Shown one piece after another: positions 9,499-18,729 of a DNA stretch of 40,266 nucleotides (position 1 is its first letter; each line of letters starts with the position of its first letter). The DNA is from Nostoc calcicola FACHB-3891 (GTDB taxonomy: Bacteria > Cyanobacteriota > Cyanobacteriia > Cyanobacteriales > Nostocaceae). The notes beneath the pieces are model-generated. The model saw only the letters and a list, made by a program, of their open reading frames with translations, was not told where the DNA came from and did no database searches. The DNA is taken from contig NZ_JACJRQ010000062.1 in assembly GCF_014697355.1 (NCBI RefSeq), positions 1 to 40,266 of the forward strand, read 5' to 3'. A program made the translations under genes and the position numbers.

Positions 9499-11769
9499 TT
9501 AAATGTTACAGTTTATAAATCTCAACATGAAAGAAGAGAATCTGTGATGGCATGTATCTGCAACATCATTATGATGCCATCCAGTCACCTCACTATACCA
9601 CTCGTTAGCCCCAAGACTCCACCCATACCAATAATCAGACCCCCAATCATCATGAACATCCAACGTCACCCATACCCCCATTACAGGGAGGTGTCCTTGG
9701 GGTGCGGTTAGGTTAAAAGTACAATGCTGACCTATCCATTTATTATTCACGCGCCATCCTACAGTATCGCCAAATCTTCGCCACGTCTTTTCGTTATACT
9801 CCCTTGTAACCCCAATACGCTGATAAATTTTCTTTTGTACAGAAAAACCAAAATGACCGTTACTGTAGTCTACCCACAGTTGATTAATCGTGCGTAAATC
9901 CTCACAAGGGATGTTATCTATATCCTCATCCCTTAACCATCCTTCCTTTTTGCTATTGGCTATTTCAAATATCACATTAGCAGTTTCTTCATCAGCTTCT
10001 TTCCATTCTCCTGCTGCTAGTAAATTACTTAATTTAGTATATTTTTTAGAGAGTTTTTCTAAATCCTTAGCAAACCTCGTATACTTTCCGCCCAAACGTT
10101 TTAATACCTGAGCCGTAACTATTGCAAAATATTTGATTTCTTTAGTAATATTACTATCTTTAACTTCTTGCGGATTCCTCAATACAGCAGCAAAATTATC
10201 CAAAGATAACCCTACTTTTTTTGCTACATATTTTGATACCTCATCAACCACGTTCAACACATAATTTGAAGGAACAGAGGCAAGCAATAAATCCCGTACC
10301 CCCTCTATAAACTCGTACTGAACATAATCAGGATTAGTATCTGCATCAATCTTAAATAATGGCTTTAATAATCCGCCTAAAAACACCTCAGCCACATGAA
10401 CTTGTTGAGAATTTTTTAACAGTGTTTCCTGAATCAATCGCACAATTGGCAGGCTAATCATAGGTGCAGAAGCTAATAATCCTGCGAGTTTTCGTGCCAT
10501 TGGTGAAGCTGTTACTCGAAACGCCTGTACACGCTGTTCTGCACTCAAATCACTATGAGTAAGATTAAATAAAATACTTTCTTTATTAACAGGAGTTGCT
10601 TTTAACTTAAACAAATATCCTAACGCCTGTACACGCTGTTCTGCACTCAAATCACTATGAGTAAGATTAAATAAAATACTTTCTTTATTAACAGGAGTTG
10701 CTTTTAACTTAAACAAATATCCTAATGTCCAAATATTGCCCTTACCCGACAACATTTGCGCCCAAGTAGCGACCTTATCCGGTTCTAAGGTAAATACAGG
10801 AACTTTAACCCCTGTTTTCTCATCCAGTTCATCCCATAAAGAAACTTCTTTAGCAATTAATTTCTGGTTAGACACTCCCGGAGTCAGCCCCCGCAACCGC
10901 ACTTCTGAAGCTCTACCTAAAGCAGTTCTTTTCCATAGCCACTTAGGAAGCATCTGGACAATTGCCATTGATCCTGCTTTTGCCCAAAGTTCTAATACAG
11001 GTGTAACCCCACCATTGCGCCAGAGAGGTGATACACAATCACTCACTACCAACACCAAATGCCGACCACTGGGATCAATTAATTCCTTGGGACTACGGGG
11101 AGTTTGATTTTTAACCGTTGCACCGATACCCCGACGAATCTGCACTTGTTCGTTTTCATTTGTAATTAGTCCCCAGACCCGCACATCTCGGAAAATTCCA
11201 TAGTTTTTCAGCAGTCGTTCCAATTCCCTAATAGTATATCTCCAAATTTGCATAGAGATGGCTTCATCAATCACTAATTCCAAATTTAACCAAGGTTCTA
11301 CAGTGGGTCTGAGTACAGGTATCCAAAGCCCTTCATCTACAATTCTTTGGATGGTAGCGGCTTCATCTAATACCAATTCTCTGCCAGAGGGAATACGACG
11401 CATTAAGGGTTTTAAAGCCCGTGCTAAGGTTAAAGGTTCGCGCAAAGAAGGAGCATCAGGGACTTTAAAGGATAAATCTAAAGATTTTGAGGACTGTTGT
11501 TGATTTCGGGGGTAAATGCCTGCTTTTTGTTCCTCTGGTGACTGATTTGGTGTTTCTTCTAATTCTGAAGTTTTTGGTTCGGCTTTTGGCAATGTTTTCT
11601 GGTCTGACTGACTAATCCTTCTCTCGTCTTCCTTTGTTATAGGAAAATCAGAGGAAATTGACTCAGCTTGAAATTCCTGCATTTGAAGTGCCAGCCAAAT
11701 CGTATCAGCAATTTCTTCGGCTGACATTTCTATTTCTTTACTCAATGCAGTAATTAACTGGTCAATCAT
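9499..11769 (-). CDS. vWA-like (SAV_2336-type) protein with C-terminal GUN4 domain
   Basis: A 756-residue fusion. The N-terminal ~100 residues are charged and low in complexity. Residues ~110-480 resemble the SAV_2336/vWA-like protein of vWA-MoxR-VMAP systems (LTLARALKPLMRRIPSGREL, WNLELVIDEA-type strand, HLVLVVSDCVSPLWRNG, an ASPMARKLAGLLASAP helix). From ~573 to the end is a GUN4 fold: YTKLSNLLAAGEWKEADEET, IPCEDLRTINQLWVDYSNGH, FGFSVQKKIY, FGDTVGWRVNNKW, NLTAPQGHLP and a final LRFINCNI. About 45 residues rich in Trp, His and Asp sit between GHLP and the final strand. GUN4 is known to bind porphyrins and activate Mg-chelatase. Its start overlaps the MoxR stop by 4 bp (ATGA), so the two are translationally coupled. 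It carries a 34-residue tandem duplication (see 10520-10723). Confidence 0.85.
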   Translation of the reverse strand: MIDQLITALSKEIEMSAEEIADTIWLALQMQEFQAESISSDFPITKEDERRISQSDQKTLPKAEPKTSELEETPNQSPEEQKAGIYPRNQQQSSKSLDLSFKVPDAPSLREPLTLARALKPLMRRIPSGRELVLDEAATIQRIVDEGLWIPVLRPTVEPWLNLELVIDEAISMQIWRYTIRELERLLKNYGIFRDVRVWGLITNENEQVQIRRGIGATVKNQTPRSPKELIDPSGRHLVLVVSDCVSPLWRNGGVTPVLELWAKAGSMAIVQMLPKWLWKRTALGRASEVRLRGLTPGVSNQKLIAKEVSLWDELDEKTGVKVPVFTLEPDKVATWAQMLSGKGNIWTLGYLFKLKATPVNKESILFNLTHSDLSAEQRVQALGYLFKLKATPVNKESILFNLTHSDLSAEQRVQAFRVTASPMARKLAGLLASAPMISLPIVRLIQETLLKNSQQVHVAEVFLGGLLKPLFKIDADTNPDYVQYEFIEGVRDLLLASVPSNYVLNVVDEVSKYVAKKVGLSLDNFAAVLRNPQEVKDSNITKEIKYFAIVTAQVLKRLGGKYTRFAKDLEKLSKKYTKLSNLLAAGEWKEADEETANVIFEIANSKKEGWLRDEDIDNIPCEDLRTINQLWVDYSNGHFGFSVQKKIYQRIGVTREYNEKTWRRFGDTVGWRVNNKWIGQHCTFNLTAPQGHLPVMGVWVTLDVHDDWGSDYWYGWSLGANEWYSEVTGWHHNDVADTCHHRFSSFMLRFINCNI
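10520..10723 (-). repeat. 102-bp perfect tandem duplication inside the vWA-GUN4 gene
   Basis: Two adjacent copies, 10520-10621 and 10622-10723, read as the same sequence. In the protein this gives two consecutive copies of a 34-residue segment starting GYLFKLKATPVNKES. The length is a multiple of three, so the frame is kept. The identity implies a recent event. Confidence 0.95.
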
Positions 11770-12812
11770 CTGTCCTCCGCACTAGTTAAGTATTTCAGCA
11801 ATACTTCAATCAGGTCTTTTTCTTCTGCTGGTTGCGGTTTAAACTCACTAGTGACCATATAAATGGCATTCAGCAGTTGATCTGTTGCTATATCCCCACT
11901 TTCTCGCAATGTTCTGAATTTTTCAATTAATTGATTTATTTTTACCTCCTCTTTCGTTATCACATCACTGCTTAAATGTGCCTTGACAATTTCCTTCAAA
12001 GCGGTTGCATCAGGTTCATAAGGCATATTTAACCTTAAACAACGCCTTAAAAAAGCAGGTGGAAAATCTCGCTCACCGTTGTTAGTTAACAGAATAAAAG
12101 GGAAATTCTGACACCGCACTCGACCTTCTTTAATGGGGACATCTATCCCATCATAGGTGCGAACTTCTACCTGATTTGCTTCTTTGGAAATACGTGCTAA
12201 TTCTGGTATTTCAAATTCCCCTTCCTCAAACAAATTGAGTAAATCATTAGGTAAATTAATATCGCTTTTATCTATTTCATCAATCAGCAACACACGAGGA
12301 CGACGGGAAGGAAGAAGGGCTGTGCCTAGTGGGCCTAGTTGAATGTAGCGACCAATATCCTTACTTTTATCACCCATCTGCACATCTTGCAGACGGGCGA
12401 TCGCATCATAACGATATAATCCTTCCTGTAAGGTTGAACGAGCAGTAATATACCAAGGTAACACCGCCCCCAGTTTTAGTTCATAAGCCACAGCATAAGC
12501 CAAAGACGTTTTACCTGTCCCCGGTTTTCCTGTTACTAACAAAGGTCGTCTTAAATACAGGGCTGCATTGACCATATTAATAACAGTGTTTCTGTCATTA
12601 TTTTTATCGGTGTGGATACGGAAACTTTTACCCCGTTGCTCATTCCTTGTATCCTGCTCTAACCCCTCACAGAAATTTTGCCAGCGTTGCTCAATTTGTT
12701 CAACTATTTCATCATCTGCATCTATAAATTTACGCCAACTTGGGGGAGGAGGAAGTTGATTAATATTATCGTGCGGTTCACTATTGCCTTGAAAAATTTT
12801 CCAATCAGTCAT
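11766..12812 (-). CDS. MoxR-type AAA+ ATPase
   Basis: A 348-residue AAA+ ATPase of the MoxR/dynein-related group. Walker A is GKPGTGKTS at 95-103 and Walker B is RVLLIDEID ending at 181. A sensor-1 strand PFILLTNNGERDFPPAFLRRC with an arginine pair follows. In MoxR systems the ATPase remodels a vWA-domain partner. Here that partner is encoded immediately downstream with a 4-bp ATGA overlap, and the VMAP gene ends 21 bp upstream. The three genes together match the vWA-MoxR-VMAP ternary arrangement described for bacterial conflict systems. ATP hydrolysis in the cytoplasm is expected; the substrate is unknown. Confidence 0.93.
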   Translation of the reverse strand: MTDWKIFQGNSEPHDNINQLPPPPSWRKFIDADDEIVEQIEQRWQNFCEGLEQDTRNEQRGKSFRIHTDKNNDRNTVINMVNAALYLRRPLLVTGKPGTGKTSLAYAVAYELKLGAVLPWYITARSTLQEGLYRYDAIARLQDVQMGDKSKDIGRYIQLGPLGTALLPSRRPRVLLIDEIDKSDINLPNDLLNLFEEGEFEIPELARISKEANQVEVRTYDGIDVPIKEGRVRCQNFPFILLTNNGERDFPPAFLRRCLRLNMPYEPDATALKEIVKAHLSSDVITKEEVKINQLIEKFRTLRESGDIATDQLLNAIYMVTSEFKPQPAEEKDLIEVLLKYLTSAEDR

Positions 12813-12833
12813 GTTTTTAATTGAACTTCCTTG

Positions 12834-13787
12834 TTATTGTCCAGGTGTTTTTAATTCCAGCATGACATTAGGGGTAAGACGATGAGGATCTTCCCAAAGC
12901 AGGGCTAAATGAAACCCTAAATGTTCTTCAGTTTGAGCATCAGCTTTTTCTCTAGTCAGTCTAACTGATTCACACAAATGACATAATGGTTTAAAAGTTA
13001 ATATTTCATCTATTGCAGCCACATGATCAAAATTAGGGATATCACATCTTGTCCAAATGGCAATTGGTGTCGTTGCTGTTAAGATAGCTTTAAATAACTC
13101 CTTGGTTTTGGCTTTGGGAGGAGCGCAAGTTACCTTAAGTCCGATTTTTTCCTTTAAACTACTTCTCAACAACTTCCAATTAAAAGTTTCCATCTCCTCA
13201 AGATGTGCAAATAGTTCTTGAATGGGTTCATTATGTAAAACAGTTTTAACCTTGTTCCAATACTTATACCAATCAGATAGATAAGAATCTAAATATTCAA
13301 GATCCAGACGTTCTAGCGATCGCAGTCGAATTGGATACTTAATCCCCAAAGTTATTTCCTCTACTATCGGGTCAGAAATTTTCCAGCGATCTACCTCTGT
13401 ACCAATCAAATCACTAGGTAAAAATACCTCAATAATTAGCTGATATTGTTTACCTCGAAGATGTCTTAGACTTGTCTTCAGAAATTTGTTCAGTTGTTTT
13501 GGTATGTCATTAAATTTACATAATGTTCCCTGTTGCTGTTCATCTTTATCAAGTAGTGATGTAAATTTAGATAGGTCATTTACTTGCACTGAGTCATCAA
13601 TAATTAACCAAGCATTCAGTAAAAACTGCTCATTATCATCATCACAACGCTCAATGGTAGCGATTAAATAGGATTCAAATAGTCTTTCTTTGTCAGAAAA
13701 AAAATCTACTGAGGATTTATTTGTATTCTCCTCTGGATGCTTTTTTGGTACTATATTTTTAGCAAAATTACTTAGTTTATTGCGAAT
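12834..13787 (-). pseudogene. 3' part of disrupted VMAP gene (VMAP-C domain)
   Basis: This is the continuation, in the same reading frame, of the adaptor-bearing piece at 13788-14354. After the TAA the frame stays open for 317 codons to a TAA at 12834. The segment IRNKLSNFAKN directly after the stop continues the upstream helix. The body carries features I associate with the VMAP C-terminal domain: LLNAWLIIDD, ATTPIAIWTRCDIPNFD, LGFHLALLWEDPHRL. The first usable start after the stop is a GTG at 13587-13589, which falls inside the first beta strand of the domain, so independent translation would give a clipped protein (251 aa). In related systems VMAP is the third partner of vWA and MoxR and joins them to an adaptor. 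The break may be a true nonsense mutation, read-through, or a sequencing error. Confidence 0.75.
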
Positions 13788-14354
13788 TTATTCAGGTAGA
13801 CTTTCATCCTGACTTAAACAATTAAAAAACTCAAATAATCTTCTAAATTCATTAAGATCTTGTAAGATTTGTGTGATATTGTTTCCCTCTAAATTCCACA
13901 CACTAGCATCGGGAGGTAAAGCATCTCGATACGCTTGTCGAATACTTTTTTGAGGAATATCAGAAAAATCTAAATCTTTTAAGGGTTCTTGAGAAAGATT
14001 ACCAAGATTACTGTCTTTAGCCAGCAATTGAATAAATGTACAATTTTCGTAAATATTACGTTTATCAATATCTCTTGCGGCTGCATCGCCACCCTGAGTA
14101 TTTTGATGAATACCGCTTGCTTCTTGAATTGCTTTAACTAAGGCTTCCATCGCTTCCTTATCCCACTGGTTGTCAATGCGATCGCCTATATGTATATCTT
14201 TCCCTTCTTCAATGTTGACGTTATACTTACCTAACTGCAATGCAATTTGGCAATTATCGGCAACCAGTGCCTGTTGTAATAATGTTATATCGTCTTCAGT
14301 ATGTTGCTTACTAGCGATTCTGTTAAGAATAGCTTTTAGATATTCTGTATTCAT
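13788..14354 (-). pseudogene. 5' part of disrupted VMAP gene (adaptor + middle region)
   Basis: An open stretch of 188 codons. Residues 1-80 are the shared adaptor (GKYNVNIEEGKDIHIGDRI, then NQWDKEAMEALVKAIQE). Residues ~100-145 are a linker, and ~140-188 a helical segment (VWNLEGNNITQILQDLNEFR, FFNCLSQDESLPE) that stops abruptly at TAA 13788-13790. The frame on the far side of this stop continues into the VMAP-C domain, so the ancestral gene ran 14354 to 12834, about 506 residues. Changing the TAA to GAA, AAA or CAA would restore it. The piece could still act alone as an adaptor-only protein. Confidence 0.75.
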
Positions 14355-14478
14355 TCTTTCTCAAAAACCTCTCAACTATAACTACTCAGGATTTTTTGGA
14401 CTTGTTATTTGATGAGAGTTTCTATAGAGATAATTTCTGTATCTAACAAACTTGTAACTTCAAGATGAAAATATTGAA

Positions 14479-17079
14479 TTATCTCCAGTAAGGAAACCCT
14501 GCATTTTCTAAGCGATCGCCTTTAATCCATCCTATCTTTTTTAAATCTTCCCAAAGCCATTGATATACCCTTTCAGTCACAGGATTAGTTCCTAGCAATG
14601 ATTGAGTGAATGGAGTTTGTTTTAGTGTTTTAGAAAATAGATCTGTCTGGGAAAATGAAGAGGCTAAAGAATTTTCGTTTTCAATTAATCTAAAATCTAC
14701 ATAACTTTTTTGACCTTTAGGTAAAGATTCCCAATACCAACTTATACTAATTGAGTCAACATAACTTTTAGGTGGAACAATATAACCAACGAGTCTAGCG
14801 GGGAAAATTGATGCTAACTGTAACTTTGGAATAAGTTTAATAAATAAACTATTAACTAATTGCTCATAACTTTCAATTGATTGCTGGAAAATATCTATAG
14901 TATAATTTAGTACAATTTCAGGAGAAATATTATAACTACTTTTGAACATTTGAACAGAAGAAGAAAGATTTAAATGAGTCTTATCTTGCTCACGACAAGC
15001 TTTTATCTCAATTTTTAACTGATTTAAACAGTGTTTCATCATCGAAGAAAACTGGTATTGATTAATTTTAGATAGACGGTTTTCAATCTCATCTAAAGCA
15101 ATTGGATCACAATAGTTATTTGGGTAAGAGTTTATGAGATGTTTCCGAGTTAAATAAATAGCCCCGTGCCAAGCAGCTTCAAGAGAAAGATATCCTGATG
15201 AAACAGGAAGCGATCGCTCTTGCAACAATTTTGACATTCTTTCAACAATATCAGTAAAAACGTAATGCCAAGCTGTAGATATATTGGGTTTAATCAGAGA
15301 CGATTTAAAATTATTCCAACCTAATTTAAAAAGCCCATTTGTATCTATATCTCCACAATTATAATTATCTTCAGAAATTTTTGTAGCTTCTGAAGGTAAT
15401 TCAACAATATTTTCTTGAATATCTTCTCCAAAATACCAACCCGTTACAAGGCAAAGTAGATTCGGATTATTTATTAATGTTCTTTCAAATGCAATAGCAC
15501 CAGATTGGGGTAAATTCTTAATAAGACTAGCTCTAAAACTAATTGGATTTTTCTCAACTAAAGCAACGCCTAAAACTGGTAAACTACTATCTACTCTAAG
15601 AGGCATTACTAATTTTGCTAATTTATCTAGTCCATTGCACCAAGACTCACTGGCTATATAAACTTGCTTTCCCCATTCTAATGCTGACAGTTGTGAACTC
15701 GGAGGAAAGTTCCAATTTAGTAATCCTTTTTGTAAAATTTCGGTAATATAGATACTATTTTTAGCTGCAATCTCCCCTATTTTTAGGGCTACTGCTTCTA
15801 TTAAAGTAGTCTGTGTTAATTCAACTAATTTACTTTGAAAAAACTCGCGAATCAATTCATGTAGTTTATAAGTTTCTTTTCCTTCACGTTGCAATAAATG
15901 TAGATAGACTAGAAAATCATCTCTGGCTTCCTCTAAATTTTCTGTATCTTGCTCAGGAAAACACTGTTCAACCAATTGCCAGGAAATAGGTACTAAATCA
16001 AATAGACATAGAAATAAACTCAACTCCTTGGCTGTAGAATTTAACTCTTGCCAACTCAAATCAAAAGCGGCTGCAACTCCTAACTCAGCTGTCATGTCTG
16101 AAGTTAGCTTTTCTGGTTTTTTTAATGCTTGTTGCTTCAGTCCTTTTGCTTCTAAACGTTGTAACATTTCTGCTAAGGATAAATTTGGTTTATGTTCCAG
16201 ATAGCGTCCCACTAATTCTAATCCTAATGGTAAATATCCCAAAAACTTACATATTTTTTGAGCAATTGTGTATTCATTTTGTATTCTTTCTTTGTTACTA
16301 ATAAAAAACTCTAATAAAATAAGTCCTGTATCCGGTTCTAATACATTTAACTCTACTCTTTGGTGAAATTTTAATAATTCTAATCGTGTGGTTATTAATA
16401 CTCGAAAACGAGGATTAGCAAAAGGAAGGTAAGATTTAATATGTGCGTAGTTAGTAACATCATCCAACACGATTAAAACATTTCCTTCTTGCCAATGTTG
16501 CCAACACCAACTTACTTGATTATCTAAACCTTTAATATAATCTGGAATCTTTAAACCTAAATGGTTTTGAGTAAAATTAACAATTTGTTCACCAATATTC
16601 TTATCCCTTGCTCGCAACCAGCAAATTCCTCCAGAATAGTTTTTTTGGTGATCTAGTGCGTACTTAATCGCTAGTTCCGTTTTACCTACACCACCCATTC
16701 CGGCGATCGCTGAAATGGCTACACAGTTTTTTTCTTGCAACTTTTGGTGTAACAGTTGAAGCTCATGTGTTCTGCCTACAAATTTGATTACACCTGTATG
16801 GGGAATATTTTGAGGAACTTCAATTGGACTTGGACTGAGTGCTTTAACTAAGGCTTCTATCGCTTCTTCATCCCACTGTTGATAAACGCGATCGCCTATA
16901 TGAATATCTCCCCCAGTTATCTGCCCAATGTTGGTGTTGAACTTGCCGTCTTGGGATACTATCTGCAACATACCGCCAACTATTTTGAGCGATCGCCGCA
17001 GTTGGGCAATATTCTCCTCAGTCTGACTTCCGTTAAGGATGCGGTCAAGAATATTACCTAAATGATCGCGATTATCCAC
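14479..17079 (-). CDS. Adaptor-NB-ARC STAND NTPase with unknown C-terminal region
   Basis: An 866-residue AP-ATPase-like protein. The adaptor (1-82) uses the variant DGKFNTNIGQITGGDIHIGDR, as in the NACHT-HEAT gene at 1573, but is followed by QQWDEEAIEALVKAL, as in the WD40 and VMAP genes. NB-ARC motifs: P-loop GMGGVGKTE at 127-135, GICWLRARD, Walker B VLIVLDDV at 201-208, LITTRL near 229, and the GLPL-type box GYLPLGLEL at 281-289. A winged-helix segment (KETYKLHELIREFFQSK) follows near residue 420. Beyond ~450 the ~410 residues show no TPR, WD40 or LRR periodicity and match nothing I recognise. That region should be the sensor if this works like other STAND proteins. It lies 124 bp upstream of the VMAP start on the same strand. 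Confidence 0.9.
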   Translation of the reverse strand: MDNRDHLGNILDRILNGSQTEENIAQLRRSLKIVGGMLQIVSQDGKFNTNIGQITGGDIHIGDRVYQQWDEEAIEALVKALSPSPIEVPQNIPHTGVIKFVGRTHELQLLHQKLQEKNCVAISAIAGMGGVGKTELAIKYALDHQKNYSGGICWLRARDKNIGEQIVNFTQNHLGLKIPDYIKGLDNQVSWCWQHWQEGNVLIVLDDVTNYAHIKSYLPFANPRFRVLITTRLELLKFHQRVELNVLEPDTGLILLEFFISNKERIQNEYTIAQKICKFLGYLPLGLELVGRYLEHKPNLSLAEMLQRLEAKGLKQQALKKPEKLTSDMTAELGVAAAFDLSWQELNSTAKELSLFLCLFDLVPISWQLVEQCFPEQDTENLEEARDDFLVYLHLLQREGKETYKLHELIREFFQSKLVELTQTTLIEAVALKIGEIAAKNSIYITEILQKGLLNWNFPPSSQLSALEWGKQVYIASESWCNGLDKLAKLVMPLRVDSSLPVLGVALVEKNPISFRASLIKNLPQSGAIAFERTLINNPNLLCLVTGWYFGEDIQENIVELPSEATKISEDNYNCGDIDTNGLFKLGWNNFKSSLIKPNISTAWHYVFTDIVERMSKLLQERSLPVSSGYLSLEAAWHGAIYLTRKHLINSYPNNYCDPIALDEIENRLSKINQYQFSSMMKHCLNQLKIEIKACREQDKTHLNLSSSVQMFKSSYNISPEIVLNYTIDIFQQSIESYEQLVNSLFIKLIPKLQLASIFPARLVGYIVPPKSYVDSISISWYWESLPKGQKSYVDFRLIENENSLASSFSQTDLFSKTLKQTPFTQSLLGTNPVTERVYQWLWEDLKKIGWIKGDRLENAGFPYWR

Positions 17080-17220
17080 ACTTTTCCTTACTTATTGAGT
17101 TGAGAAAATTTTAGGCTTTTTCGCATTTTTTAGCTATTTTTTGTTAAACAACTTTAAATATACTTGTTACACAAAATTTTGCCATAATCAGCAAATGCCG
17201 AGCAATTTATTCCGATAAAG

Positions 17221-18678
17221 CTATGAAGTTGATTCATCTGCTTTACGGGCTACTTGTGTTACAACATTTCGAGTAGCCTCTGCACCAAATCCCAATGCTA
17301 ATAAAGCAAAATAATCACCCCATCCATTGGCTCCAAAGCTTGGTTTAGTCCAATACAACTGATTAAAACCACTACCCGCAAAAACAGTAAAAGAAATCAA
17401 ATAACTGGAGAGATAAAATAGCCTTAAACGTCCATTGGCAGTTTGCCATAAGCTGGCGATCGCTCTCCATCTCTTGACTAAAAATGGAACTTGTAAAGAG
17501 TCTTTGTTCCATACAGGTGGGGCTTGGATCACTAAACCTACTTCAGGACTCCCATCAACACTTTTGAATACTTCAGAAACCTGAGCACCCAACCCTCTCA
17601 ATTTTTCAATGCTTGTATTAATGTCAGTTTGTAATGTCTGAATTTCAGTTTCTTGAGAGGGCAACAACATATACAATCGCTGCGTTAATTCAGATGCTTT
17701 ATCTTCCCATTCATAACGTTGTTCTGGCTGATCCAAAACAGATATCAAGTCTTTCAGCTTTTCTAACTGCGTTTTAAGTTGAAGATAAGTATTAATTTGT
17801 TGGGATAGTTTATCTAGAAGTTGTTGTAACTCAGATGGCGTTGAAAGAACAGGAGAATTCTGCAAATATTGTTCTAAATCCCGATCTAGGGCTTGAATAT
17901 AAAGAGCAGATGTATCTCTGAGGTCATCTTGATTAAGACGGTTACGGAGCCTATCATAGTAACCAAACTGGATATACCAATTAGAGCGTTGATATATCCA
18001 CTTATTCCAAAGCTCTTTCGCATTATTAAGAGCTGTTTGAGCGTCAGTAATTTGTTTGGCATCGCGTGCTTGTTTAGCTACAGTAAGATACATATCTGCT
18101 CGTGACCAAAATGAGCGTGCCTCTACCTTATCTGAGTCAATCTGGATACGCAAATTCTCTAAGTTAACTGTAACCTCATCACTTAACTTGCCTTGACTAC
18201 TGTATGCAGAAACTGCCATGCCAATGATGATGCCGAACAGTAACGCGATCAGGGGTAAGGGCCATGGGTCTTTGAGCCTGATGATAACTGGAATGGTTTT
18301 TTCACCAGCCTCATAGGTGAGTACAATTTCACCTGTAAACTCCCCACTAGAAGCCGCTTGCAAGTTAAATTTGACTGGTAAGCTAATCAGTTCTTGAGGA
18401 ATAACTTGAGTTGGTGATGAAGTAAGTTTAATCGCCTCTGCTGGTAAAATAGAGTTATTATCGGCACTCAGTAAGTCAGAAGTAACTATTTTCAGATTGT
18501 TTATTTTCTCATTAGTACGCAGTGTAACTGTGCGGGTTATGCTCTCTCCTCTAGTTCCGTTAACTGTAATTGCTCTGGGGTTAATCACAACCTCTGCTTG
18601 AGCAAAGGCTGGAGATTCAATCAAAATAAAGAGTGATAAAAATAAGGATTTCAGGATACTAATGTGAGGAATTTTCAT
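17221..18678 (-). CDS. Exported/membrane protein with Ig-like domain and coiled coil
   Basis: A 485-residue protein. It begins with a signal peptide (SLFLSLFILIESPAFAQA). Residues ~30-135 are beta-rich (VVINPRAITVNGTRGESITR..., EFTGEIVLTYEAGEKTIPVIIRL), suggesting an immunoglobulin-like periplasmic domain. A membrane segment PLPLIALLFGIIIGMAVSAY lies near 140-160. A long helical, probably coiled-coil region (~165-370) carries repeated QLLDKLSQQ/LEKLKDLI-type heptads, and two hydrophobic C-terminal stretches near 420-470 look membrane-embedded. I do not recognise a named family. It is divergent from the caspase-like gene with only 51 bp between them, so the two probably share a control region. 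A membrane anchor or envelope sensor for the caspase is possible but is inference. Confidence 0.8.
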   Translation of the reverse strand: MKIPHISILKSLFLSLFILIESPAFAQAEVVINPRAITVNGTRGESITRTVTLRTNEKINNLKIVTSDLLSADNNSILPAEAIKLTSSPTQVIPQELISLPVKFNLQAASSGEFTGEIVLTYEAGEKTIPVIIRLKDPWPLPLIALLFGIIIGMAVSAYSSQGKLSDEVTVNLENLRIQIDSDKVEARSFWSRADMYLTVAKQARDAKQITDAQTALNNAKELWNKWIYQRSNWYIQFGYYDRLRNRLNQDDLRDTSALYIQALDRDLEQYLQNSPVLSTPSELQQLLDKLSQQINTYLQLKTQLEKLKDLISVLDQPEQRYEWEDKASELTQRLYMLLPSQETEIQTLQTDINTSIEKLRGLGAQVSEVFKSVDGSPEVGLVIQAPPVWNKDSLQVPFLVKRWRAIASLWQTANGRLRLFYLSSYLISFTVFAGSGFNQLYWTKPSFGANGWGDYFALLALGFGAEATRNVVTQVARKADESTS

Positions 18679-18729
18679 ACCTAAGATAGGTGTTAAATTA
18701 TAGCTATATTACCTGACACCTAACCAAAA

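Noticed and set aside
9499..9760. C terminus of the vWA protein as a sulfatase-modifying (FGE) or lectin-like domain because of its many Trp residues
   Set aside because: The preceding motifs and the final strand match GUN4 much better; the Trp-rich part is an insert.
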